64,000 nucleotides of DNA, from assembly GCF_958979055.1 (NCBI RefSeq), contig NC_084886.1:994501-1058500 (forward strand). The letters are read 5' to 3'. The DNA comes from Alnus glutinosa (taxonomy: Eukaryota; Streptophyta; Magnoliopsida; Fagales; Betulaceae). The notes under the pieces were generated by a model. That model was not told where the DNA came from and did no database searches. It was given only the letters and a program-made list of their open reading frames with translations. Positions 11,475 through 23,100 of the stretch are shown here, in pieces. A program made the position numbers and the translations under genes. Each line of letters begins with the position of its first letter. Positions within the stretch are counted from its first letter, which is position 1.

Positions 11475-14400
11475 ATGGCGGAAGGCAAGCTCGATCTACC
11501 GGACGATCTCCTCATATCCAAGCCGTCCGATCATTCCTGGACCTCCAAAGGTACTTCTCGCTCTTCCACTCTACTTCTTCATTTTTTTTTTCATTCCATT
11601 TCTTTTATTTTCTATGTTCTTACATCGGTTTCGATTTTTTAGCTGATCCCAGAATATAAAATAAAATAAAAAATTGTGTAGCTGATGGATGTGATAGATT
11701 CCGATTCGGTGCGAGGTTAGGGGGTATTGATCTGGAGCGTCCTACTTGTGATGGACCAGTTCATTTTCTGTTTTTGAACAATCAACGCCGTCAATTAGGG
11801 TTCCGAACCAACTTATTGGTCATTCTTTCAGATCAAAGTCTTCTTGTTAATTGGTTTTAGAATTTGTTTCTCGGTGATCGTTTGATTGATTTACGATTTT
11901 CTTAAGTTGTTACTGGATGATTTATGGGGAAATTAGGAATTTGCAGATATTACTGTCTTTAGGTTTCGATTAGTTTGTTGTCGGTTTCAGTTGCTTCTCT
12001 TTTCTTTTTCATTTTTTGTTCCAAGATTTTGTTATAAAACTATCAAGGTTTTATATGACAATAAGGTTCTGATTTTTCGATAAAGATAGGTCTCTTCATT
12101 TCACTTGAGTGGACGGGAATGACATTGGTTTTATGCTCATGATTTGGTGTGTGGTGATGGCTAATTTAGGAACTTTGTTGTTGATTTAGCTTAAGTCTTT
12201 CATATTTTAGAGGTATGAAGATTTTGGTTCAGTGCTTGAAGTATTCTTTCGGTGTGATTCAGATCCTTTATCTATCAGGAAAAAATGTTTTTCTTCTCTC
12301 TCCCTCTCTCTCTCAATTTCTTTTTTTGGGGTGCTCCAGGAGGGTTGGATTGCTTTTATGGCGGTCTATTTTTTGTTACCAGTTGCGCCTTGCAATTGAA
12401 AGCTAAATGTATATTTCTGTGTTTTCTTCTGTGTTCATGCTATGCCAGTGGAAGCTTCTGGAGGGAATGAGGAGGAAAAGGGGCTTATGTTACTTGATGA
12501 GTCAAAAGGTGTTGCTCTAGTGTTGGTTTCGGTTGTTTCCAGAATAATGAACTATTGGTTCCTATCTGTGTTACTTGCTATCATTTTGTCTCCTGTTTCT
12601 GTTCTGATGTAAATTTTCATTATTTCAGATCAAGCGGCATCAGAAAGCAGCATACCTCTGTCTCCCCAGTGGCTTTATGCCAAACCAACTGAACCAAAGA
12701 TGGTATAATCTTACCTTCCAGGAAACACAGTTCTATTTGTTTTTCCTTTTCTTTTGGTGGTAATGTATATGCACTAAAGTTATTGTTTTGTATTTATATT
12801 AGAGGTTCTAACTTTACATCTTTTACAGTATCAAAACATATTTTTTTAATTATTTGGAATTGTCCAGTTGGTATCTTGACTACAAACTTGTTATGCAATT
12901 TATATTTTGACTTTAAAAAGCCCTTAGAAATTGCTTGATGATTTCTTTTTCGGATTTCTGTTAATATGGAAATTTTTATCTTGTTTGGTAACCCCCTTTT
13001 TAATGGTACCAGAGTATGTAGTAGTTTTGTTGTGAAGTGATTTAGGCACAATATTTATGTGTACCTTATTACCTGAATTGTATAAGAGGTAAAATAGGGA
13101 GGCTGAATTACCACAGTAGTACTCCGAGGTGTTTATATGCCTTGCCTTCAGGTCCCTGTTAAATATTATGTTGTCTGCTGGGCATTAGAATAGATTTTAT
13201 TTTATGGCCATTGTAGTATTTTCAAATTTAAGAGACGCTTTCAGGTCTGGAGTACACGTCAGAGCACATTCTTGGCTGTGGATTCCCTTTTGTATATCAT
13301 ATTTCAATTTGAAGTAACAGGAGAACAATGAAAAAATAAGTGCAAATAGAGTTTGCTCATTTTGTCTGATCTGCTATAAAGGAAGAAGTGATGAACTAAA
13401 AAAAATTTATTGCAAGTTCCCAACTGTTACCAACTAGATTTAGTATCTTAATTTTTCTTGTTTTTATTTGTGAGAAAGTGAGAGTGGCACCAATTGAGGA
13501 TAAAATGAGGAGTCGTTTGACATTGTTCTGACAAGTGCTTCAGAGGCCAATGAATTCATCAGTGTGAGACTTACTGAATTAATGTGAAAGGAACAAAAAA
13601 TGGAGGTTAAAAATAAAGTGGGTAGAAGTTATGAGGAAGGGCATGATTATTCAAGAGGTAATAGGGGACATCACTCTAGATAGGGTTGATTGGCGCAAAA
13701 GAATCCATGTAGCCGATTAGTTGTGATTAAGGTTTAGTTACTTATCAAAAAAGTTGTGATTAAGGTTTAGTTGACTTGAGAGTCGACTTGTGTTGAACTA
13801 ATCTCCTTATCTCTAAATCTTGATCCAATGGAGTTAGTGGGTTATTGTTTATTCTCTTAATTGTAATGCTTAAATGTCTACTTTCAGAAAAAAGTTGAGA
13901 TGCTTGATCTCTCCTGTGTCAAAACGCAGACCCGTATTTTGGTATTCTAGCTTGGTGCTTAGCCCCCTTAAGTTAGTACCATAACTTCAATGCTTCATCC
14001 CTTATTTTCCTCACTGGGGGAGGCAACCAGATTCAGGGTGCCAGAGGCCTGTGCCTTCTTTGAAGTTGCTTCTTGCTCATGTATCACAGCTTTCCAATAC
14101 AATGTCCATCGTTAGAAGTGGAGTTTATGATAAGTGATTATAATTGAATAACTGAGTTTTGGATCACATGCAATTTGTTCACCCATCAGTCCTGTTCATG
14201 TATTTTAGAGCAATTTTTGTGATTCAATGTTGGAAAGTTTTGTGATGTTTGATCATCATCACGCAAATGATCTCATTATTATTATTATTATTATTTGCAA
14301 CTTATAACCATATGGCCAGGTTTGTATGTGTATTCACAAAGATTTTGCTTTCATTTGACGTTCTGTCATTATGGGTACTGTATTTAGTGTTGCTTTCATA

Positions 14401-16680
14401 TTTGACAGGAAATGCGTGCTCCAACTTCTGGGTCTCTTGGAAACTCTACTGATCCTAATCAGAAAGAGGGTTGGCGTTTGGATGGATCTGAGGACAGAAA
14501 AGATTGGAGGAGGACTGCCACGGACAGTGATAGTAGCCGTCGCTGGCGTGAAGAGGAAAGAGAAACTGGCTTACTTGGTGGCAGAAGAGATCGCAGGAAG
14601 GCAGAACGCCGTGTTGACAATCTCTCTATCAGAGAAACAAGTGAGAGTAGAGCATTGCCTACCACTGATCGGTGGCATGATGGTCGTAATTCTGGACATG
14701 AAACACGGCGTGATAGCAAATGGTCATCTAGATGGGGTCCTGAAGACAAAGATAAGGACTCCCGAACTGAGAAGAAGACAGATCTGGAGAAGGAAGATGC
14801 TCACAATGACAATCAATCTTTTGCAAGTAGTAACCGTTCAGCTTCTGAGCGTGACTCAGATTCTCGCGATAAATGGAGGCCACGACATAGAATGGAGGTT
14901 CATTCTGGTGGTTCAAATGCCTACCGTGCTGCACCTGGATTTGGACTTGAGAGAGGACGGGTGGAGGGTTCAAACTTGGGATTTACCCTTGGACGTGGAA
15001 GGCCAAATGTTGTTGGGAGAGGTTTATCTACAGGCCCCATTGGTGCTGCTCATTCTGACAAGAGTGAAAGTGTTCCTGGAAGACCTAGCCACTCTGTTGA
15101 TTCTTTTTGCTACCCAAGGGGAAAGCTTCTTGACATATATCGGAGGCAGAAGCTTGGTCCATCGGCTACTACCATGCCAGATGAGATGGAGGAATTGCCC
15201 CCCATTAGTCAAGTTGGCTTTATTGAACCATTGGCTTTTGTTGCCCCTGATGCGGAAGAGAAGGTAATTAATGGGATTACTGTAATTAACTAACTTGTTC
15301 TTCACTTTTCATTTTTATGTAATAATAAATTCTTATTCCACGTAATTCACTAAAATCTTTTATGCCTCACAATTGGGCCCTATGATGCTAACAGGCCATC
15401 CTTGGCGATATATTGAAGGGTAAGATCACAAGTAGTGGGATGGTGTACAGTTCGTATAGGAAGGGGAGATCAACTGAAAATATTACAGGTATTTTCAACT
15501 CAATTGCTGTTAACTTCTATTATGTACTTATCCTTGGTCTGAATATTTCTGAATGTTCCTCGACTAGGTGTTGAAGACTTAGACTACACTGAACAAAGTC
15601 AGGGTATATTACCCTCAAGTCTCAATGAAGAGTCTGTTGATGCCTCACAAGAATCTGCAACTGATGATGCATTTCAGGCTGATGATGGTGGTGCCTTGTC
15701 AAAATATGGTACACAGAGGAATATGGTAGACGGTGAGTAACCGTTTACTTAGCTCTTGAAACTCATCCTTTGAACCATATGCATACAACTTTACTAGTTC
15801 GTTCTATATCTGAAAGGTTCTGAATGCACTTTATTTACAGAAATATATGTTAAAGAAGCAGAATATAAAGTTACTGGAGCAATTCATCGGTTGGAAGATG
15901 GATTGGCCGCAACAGTTTCAGAAAGTAATGGTGTCTATGGTGCCATAGAGATTGATGGTGCTTCTCAGATCAATATTGGTGAAAAATGGCAGATGGCGGA
16001 AGCTGATTGTACCAAGCATGCTCAGTTTGATGCCATTGAGTTCTCCACTTCATTTGACATCAGGTCCAACCTTCCTGATGATTCAAGTTCTCTCTTTGTT
16101 TTGCCTTCTCCTGAGCAGAATCAAAGTACCAACACTGAGGCAAATGGATTAGAAAGGGTAGCCCCGCCTGAGGAGTTAAGTTTGTGCTACATTGATCCTC
16201 AAGGGGTGATCCAGGGACCATTTGTTGGGGCTGACATCATTTTGTGGTTTGAACAAGGGTTTTTTGGGACAGACTTGCTAGTCCGCTTTGCAGATGCTCC
16301 TGAAGGGGCGCCTTTCCAGGAATTGGGTAAGATCATGCCTTATCTGAAAGCCAATGATGGATATGCCAATAGCAGCGAACCAAACTCTAAGCTAGAACAC
16401 TTCGAACAGTTGGACGATAGTTTACCTGCTGCTTCTTCTGTTTTGAAAAGTAATTCGTCTGCAGTAAATGACCTGGGCCAGCCATTGCCTGAGTTTAATA
16501 GCCTTTCAGCTCAGCATGTTCAGTCAAGAGTATCTGAACCTGAGGTTTCATTGCAACTGCCGCATTCTGAGGGTCAAAGCTTTCATAAGTTTGTTACACA
16601 AGACGAAGGTTTGTTTTCTATTTAAATGTGTCGTGATTTTTTTTTTTTTCCTGTGGATTCTCCTTATTCTTTCTTCTTTT

Positions 16681-16721
<41 letters not shown>

Positions 16722-19700
16722 TTTATTTTACAGAAATTGTGTTTGCAGGTCTTCCTGGAAACACAGGATATTCTATTGCCAAACCTACTGGGAGCAGTCG
16801 TCATTCATCTGAAAATTCTATCGGCCATCCTTCTCTTCCAAATGAATTGACAGAACCTGGTGTACCAAATCATAATGATAATAAATTGCACCCCTTTGGC
16901 TTGCTCTGGTCTGAGCTTGAAGGTCCTATAAAACATGCAAAGTCATCCATTCCGTCCGGCACTGGAAGGGCTGCTCCATTTGGTGTGATGGCTGATCCAG
17001 CTCTTGCTGCAGAGACATGGTCTGATGTTTATAGAAAAAATACAATTCCTGAACCCATGTATCAAGATGCCATGGCTGCTCATCATTTGTCACGCATGGA
17101 ACAGGAGTCAAACCATTTTGATTTAGCAGAGCACCTTAGGGCACAGCAATTTCAGCAGCAGCAACTCCAACAACGAAATCTGTTGTCTCATGCACACATA
17201 AATGAATCAGTTTTAGACCATGTTCCTACTCAGAATCTTATACACCACCAGCAGTTGGCCAATCGTTCTGCACCGGATCTGGATCATCTTTTGACACTTC
17301 AGCTGCAACAGCAGCGGCAGATTCAGCTCCAACAACATCATCAATTGCAGCAACAACAGCAGTTTCATCAACAGCAAAAGCTTTTGCAGGAGCAACAGCA
17401 ATCTCAAGTCCGGCAGGTGCTTCTAGAGCAGTTGTTACGTAATCAAATGCATGATCCTGGCCTTGGGCAGTCGCATATGGATCCTATCAGAGCCAAAAGT
17501 GTCCTTGATCAGGTTTTATTAGAGCGGCACCTTTTACACGAAATGCAGCAACAGTCTCATCATCCTTCAAGGCATGTTGATCCATCTTTAGAGCAGCTTA
17601 TTCAAGCAAAATTCAGTCATATGCCACAACAAGATCATCAAAGAGATTTATTTGAGCTTTTATCACGTTCACAGCATGGACAGATGTCATTGGAACAACA
17701 GCTTCTTCAACAAGACCAGCTGCAGGCCAGGCAGTTAATGGGATTGAGGCAGCGGACTGGTATTGAAGGAGAGAGGCATATTGGTTCCAAATGGCCAACA
17801 GATGAATCTGATCAGTTTCTCAGGACTATTGCTGGTTCTCACCGAGCTCACTCTTCAGGTTTTGGCCCATTGGATGTTTATCAGCGACAACAGAGGCCAC
17901 CGCATGAGGAGCAGCTGAATCACCTTGAGCGGAACGTTTCAGTGCAGGAGCGACTTCGGCAAGGGATTTATGACCCTGGCTCACTGCCATTTGAGCGCAC
18001 AATGTCGTTGCCTGCTGGTGCTCCAGGGATGAATCCGGATGTTCTAGCTAGGGCTCGTGCTCACGGTTTAGATATGCAGGAACCAAGTGCACGTATGCAA
18101 TCTGCTAGTCAAGTGGGTGCATTTTCACCTGGCATCCACCCGCATAATCCCCACCATCTTTTGGTCCCCAATCAATTTCATACTTCAGAATTGGATGCAA
18201 TCGAGGGCCGCTGGTCTGAGAACAATGAGCAACTAGAGAATGACTGGATTGAGTCTCGGATTCAACAACTGCATATCAATGCTGAGCGTCAGAAAAGGGA
18301 GTCAGAAATTAAAATGACTTCTCAAGATCCGACTTTGTGGATGTCAGATGGGTTCAATGATGAAAAGTCGAAACAATTGTTGATGGAGTTGCTCCATCAG
18401 AAATCAGGTCATCAATCTATTGAGCCATTAGATGCAGGCAAGGAAACAAGGGCAACAGCTGGCCTCTATTCTGGGTCAAGCTCCTCAGACCACCCATTCA
18501 GTCTTCTCCTAGATCGAGAAGCAGGTCTGAATAACTCATTTGCAGTGGGGTCTTATGGTTCTAATTCATGTGAACCACTGCAGGATGAGTGGGCAAGCAG
18601 TGAAATAATGCCATATAGATCTGATTCTGGGGCATTGATTGAGGGAGAGTCACGATTGGCTGGCATCAATGAGACTGGTCAGGCAATTTACACAAACTCT
18701 AGCATGATTGGCAAGTCATCTATGAGCAATGAGTTCTTGGAGGCCGACAGCAGGAAGCATGGGTCCAAAAGTGTTGGTATGATGAAGGGTCCAGCTTTCG
18801 AGATTCAAGAAGGCAGGGGTGAGCAAGCTGGGTTGGCTGCTCTAGATCGTGGGGAGATTTCAATTAATGCTCTTAACAGGCAATCATCAATTGGTACTGC
18901 AAGTAGTTCTCTCTTAATTGTTTTTTTTGTTGGAAGCCATTGCATTATGTTCGTATTAGAGTGATAATGTTTGTTTTTTTTTTTTTACCTGAATTTGCTC
19001 TCAGGTGGGAAAACAGGCTTCTACAATGAAAACATTGGACATTGTAATTCATTTGTGGAGGAGGTCTCCAAGGAGCGGTAATTGTGTTTATGGTTTTGTA
19101 AGTTTTATATTTATTGAAGAAAAAACCTGGATAGCCTATGAGAAAATGGCATTACAAGTTGGCTTTTCTAATTTATTCATTTCTTTGTTTGGCCTTCTTC
19201 TGCCAGGGTTCCTGTTCCATCCAAAGGGCAAGAGAATATTTTGCTGAGACGTCCTCCTGTCTCTCATACTTCATCACAGGAAGGATTGTCTGAGCTGCTC
19301 TCAGATCCAGTTATGAGAGGGAAAACTCCTTCGAGTGGTGCTTCTGAAGGTATGTACTTTTCAAAATCCTCTTACTACCCTTTTCTGCTCAAAGTAGTTA
19401 ATTATAGATCTCTAAATCTTCAGGGGGAAGGCGAGACGCAGGGGTGAATTTATTAAACCAAAACTCAGACATCATGGCATCCGGCAAGAAAGACATGCGT
19501 TTCCGGCGTGCTTCATCTTGCGGTGATGCTGATGTTTCAGAGGCATCATTTATGGATATGCTGAAGAGTAATGCAAAAAAGACTGCACCGGCAGAGGCAC
19601 ACTTGGCAGGATTTTCGGAGACAACAGATGGAGCACAAGGTGGACGCAGTGGCAAAAAGAAGGGGAAAAAAGGGAGGCAAATTGATCCTGCTCTCCTTGG

Positions 19701-19758
19701 TTTCAAAGTCACCAGCAATCGCATAATGATGGGTGAAATTCAACGCATAGAGGATTAG
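11475..19758 (+). CDS. EXA1: GYF-domain protein, EXA1/GIGYF family
   Basis: Eleven exons join in frame: 11475-11550, 12449-12508, 12629-12702, 14409-15263, 15395-15488, 15568-15732, 15841-16608, 16749-18893, 19005-19077, 19207-19349 and 19424-19758 (TAG), giving 1595 residues. The N-terminus has the conserved PQWLYAKP and an Arg/Asp/Glu-rich stretch. Residues 305-311 (YPRGKLL, continuing DIYRR) match the YxxxxL-hydrophobic eIF4E-family binding motif. The GYF domain is at about 553-612 ([27 protein letters not shown]) and binds proline-rich ligands. A long Gln/His-rich region follows, and the conserved end is [15 protein letters not shown]. Family members (Arabidopsis EXA1/PSIG1, animal GIGYF) act in translational repression; EXA1 is a potexvirus susceptibility factor. 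The start suits the CT-rich leader. All junctions use GT-AG. Confidence 0.93.
13720..13772 (+). mobile_element. LINE tail-only micro-insertion in EXA1 intron 3
   Basis: The 13-bp insert 13740-13752 (ACTTATCAAAAAA) lies between two perfect copies of a 20-bp sequence, gttgtgattaaggtttagtt (13720-13739 and 13753-13772). ACTTATC plus poly(A) is exactly the 3' terminus of the LINE at 30754-30778. I read it as a reverse-transcription event aborted almost at once, with a full target-site duplication. Confidence 0.8.
16683..16717 (+). repeat. Poly-T tract in EXA1 intron 7
   Basis: A run of about 35 T lies upstream of the exon 8 acceptor at 16747-16748. It probably acts as an extended polypyrimidine tract; its length is likely unstable. 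Confidence 0.8.
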
Positions 19759-19956
19759 CCCCTTTTGATTTGTATTTTCTTTTTCTACATTTTGTTCATT
19801 TTTAAAAAGTTGTATAGGTTAGGTTCAAAGCCCTTGGTATGAAGCAAGCATCTGCCAATGAGAATTCTTTCATTCTTACAGTGTGCAGTGTAGTAACGTA
19901 GTTACAAGGTATAGTTTTGTACAGACTAGCAAGGTTTATAAGGAAAATATTTGTAC

Positions 19957-19980
19957 CTCTCTCTCTCTCTCTCTCTCTCT
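19957..19980 (+). repeat. (CT)n microsatellite
   Basis: About 12 CT units lie some 200 bp after the EXA1 stop, followed by GTGTGT. They sit between the convergent EXA1 and TIM-barrel hydrolase genes, whose stops are 412 bp apart. Confidence 0.9.
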
Positions 19981-20170
19981 GTGTGTACTTGCAGCACTAG
20001 CTCACTTTGTATTTCATTTTTTTCCATGAGAAGACCCACATCAACCAAAATACAAAAGAGAGGGCATCAAAAGACAAAAGGCATTTAAACGGAGACTCAT
20101 TAGATTCTAGTTTTACATGACCAACAAAAGTGAAGGATGCAAACATTTTACGTTGATGACATTACATCGC

Positions 20171-23100
20171 TCAAGACTGAAGCCATTGGCCTTGGAAGAG
20201 TTGCATGATCGTTTTACCCGTGATCAACTCCAACTCAGACGAGGATAAGGGAACTTGATTGGCAATAATAGACACGGCTTCTTTTGCTCCTTTATAACCG
20301 CATTCAGGAACAACAAACGGGAAGTCGCTGCAATGACAAAATTTTCTGCTTTCAAAACCATATTAACAAAACTACTTTTCAAATGTGAACCCTAGCAAAC
20401 AATACTTCTCACCTTTATATTCGCATCAAAACGCTCTTCCCCCATTTGATGTTTCTAATTATTTTTTTTCCTACCCCTAGGTTTTATGAAACATTGTCTT
20501 TTAAGGCTGGAGTTAAAAGAAAAGATAGAGAGCTACCTGCCCCACATCACACGGTTAGCACCAAAGCTGGAGACAATTTGGGACAATAGCTGGGATAAAT
20601 CCTGATATGGAAATGGCATTCTTGACACCCTGAAGAGCGCGCTGAGTTTTACATAAACCTGCAAAGTAATATTCATACATGCATGAAGCGTGTTAGATAT
20701 CAACTGAATGACTGTTAACAATTGCTTAGCAACAGAGAATGGAAGAAGAACAAGAACAAGAATGACAATGAACTAAATATCAGAAAATATAAAATATAAA
20801 AATCGATAGAAGTACTTTTCTCAGGCAATTGATAAGATAGCACAGAGGCCGCATTTGCAATCTGAAATAAAAGTTCACACTCTCACAAACTTGTTTCTTA
20901 TATCCTTTTAGATATAAAGTAACCTCGGAAACCCTCTCTGTCCAGCAAAAAACTTAAGGTTCCTTAAGTAAAGCTCTAGACATAGTATAGCAATTATAAG
21001 AAGGCCAACCACTACTTTCAATCCCAAGATTTCTAGCAAAAGAAAGTGAAAATAGAATGCTCTCCAACAATATAATATCCTAGTTGAGGTATGATTAGCC
21101 ATGGCAATCTCAAGATGGTAGCTGTAGTTAGGAAGCAAACAAGTGCATATAAGCTGTGTCATTTAAAGGTACTCCAAACACGTTACCTGTGGGAATCTAG
21201 ATAGCTTAAGAAGCTCAGAAAAGGCCAGACTTTCATCATCATCTCTGCAAATTGACATGTGAAATGACAAGAAACTTAATATGGTCTTCTATCTAGCTTG
21301 GAAGCTTTTTTTAATAGAGTCAAATTACAAAAGAGCTCACGTTGGTGGTTTGCAGAATGCCAAATGATCGAGTAAAACAATTGTAGATGGAAATTCTGTG
21401 CACAGTTTCTCAATCTCTGAAACATGCAGACTGAGACCCTGAAATATTTATCTGATTAAATACATAATGATCTTTACCACTGGCATCTGATATTTATGTG
21501 CCAATTGTTGTCCCAGCCACTAAGTAGGTGACTGCAAAGTGATTAAGCATATGAAAAACTGAGTAGAATCACTACGCCACTTGGATGAACAAGCTTGCAA
21601 AACATAGCAGTCAGCTAAAATAAATTTTTGAATAAGTTGGGATTTTTTGCTAAATTTTTGTTTTGTTTTCGCTTATGCGCTTTTGAGTTAAGTAGATAAG
21701 AATGTAATACCTTCATACACATAAAACCCACTGGTACTCCAAGTTCTCCCGCCCTGGAGAAAATTGCCTTCCCAACTTCATTTGTCATCTGCAAAAACAA
21801 TAAAACATGGAAAGAAAAAAAAAAATTAATGCAAATGGGCAGATAAAAGTATCTGCCACTTCCTTGAAATGCCTTAAATCTAGTATAGATGTAAGACAAT
21901 CAGGATACACCATTTGAGATACTGCAAGGAAATTTACAACATTATATCTGAATGGTATTGGGTTGCATTTTATATATCAATACTGATTACAGACCATTTG
22001 ATGTGAGTTCTGGAAAGAAACTTCCAGTCTTAGATCTCAACAGAGAGTTTTATTCTTATATTTTTCTTTCACGAACCAGTTGCTTGCGTGGGATACGTCT
22101 GAGGCCAGAGTGGACAATCAGCATTCGCGAGTGTGAAAAGAGAAGAAGAAAATTCCCTTGCTTCATCCTAGAAAATGAACTAACTAGTCCAGAAAACCTT
22201 AAAATACATATCAAGTTTTTTAAAAAATTGAGCTTATGAAATCAAAGGGAGGAAATAAAATAATTTCAGGATAAACAGCTGACAATGCCTACTTGGTGAT
22301 TACTACCTGTTGACCAGATGGCCACAAATATGGATTGAAGCGAACAGCTCGATAGCCATCCTGGCATGAAAGAAGATTGTGTCAACATAATTCCTCTCAG
22401 ACAAAACAGTTGGTACAATGATTATATGAGATTGTCTCGGACCTTTAAAACAAGATCTTCAAACTGCTTAACCCCACTTCCATCTTCTGCAGGATTTGCA
22501 AGGCAGCAACCAACAAATTTGGTTGGGTACTTCTTCAGGACACTGTCCAGTGATTAACTTGGCATAAGGCATTACTTTATAGTATTACGTGAAAGCAATC
22601 ATATAAAGAGAACTACGATCAACGGCACAAATCAAGAAAAAAATGAAAAGATCCAACTACGAGTCCCTCCAATTCATTGTTTGGCTAACACAAACAAAAG
22701 GCCACTTCTTGGATAGGGTATGGCTCAAAATTGTAGGAGTGATAAAACATGCCAACGACTGATGAACTTCCATGAGGCAAGCACGGAATATACCATTCCA
22801 GCTGCTGGGTTCTACATGAGTTGTTAGATACTCGCATTAGAGTTTTCACAACTGGCTCAACAAATTTTAGCTAGACAATCATCATTTTCTATTTTAACTA
22901 CCAATTTTTTCAAAATACTTACATCCTACTTTCTATTTTAGCTATTCACTTTCATTATTCCATTTAAAATACAATTTCTTAATCCACTTTTACTATTCCC
23001 AAAGAGGAGAGAGAATCATATTTTCTTTTTATTAATTTATTTATGCATTGTTGAGCTATAGTGGTTAGCAAATTTTCTGAGCACTCCAGCAAGTAGCCTT

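Noticed and set aside
14371..15267. 298-codon plus-strand frame overlapping EXA1 exon 4
   Set aside because: It is a different frame from the one that joins all eleven EXA1 exons and carries conserved EXA1 motifs; its start lies in the preceding intron.
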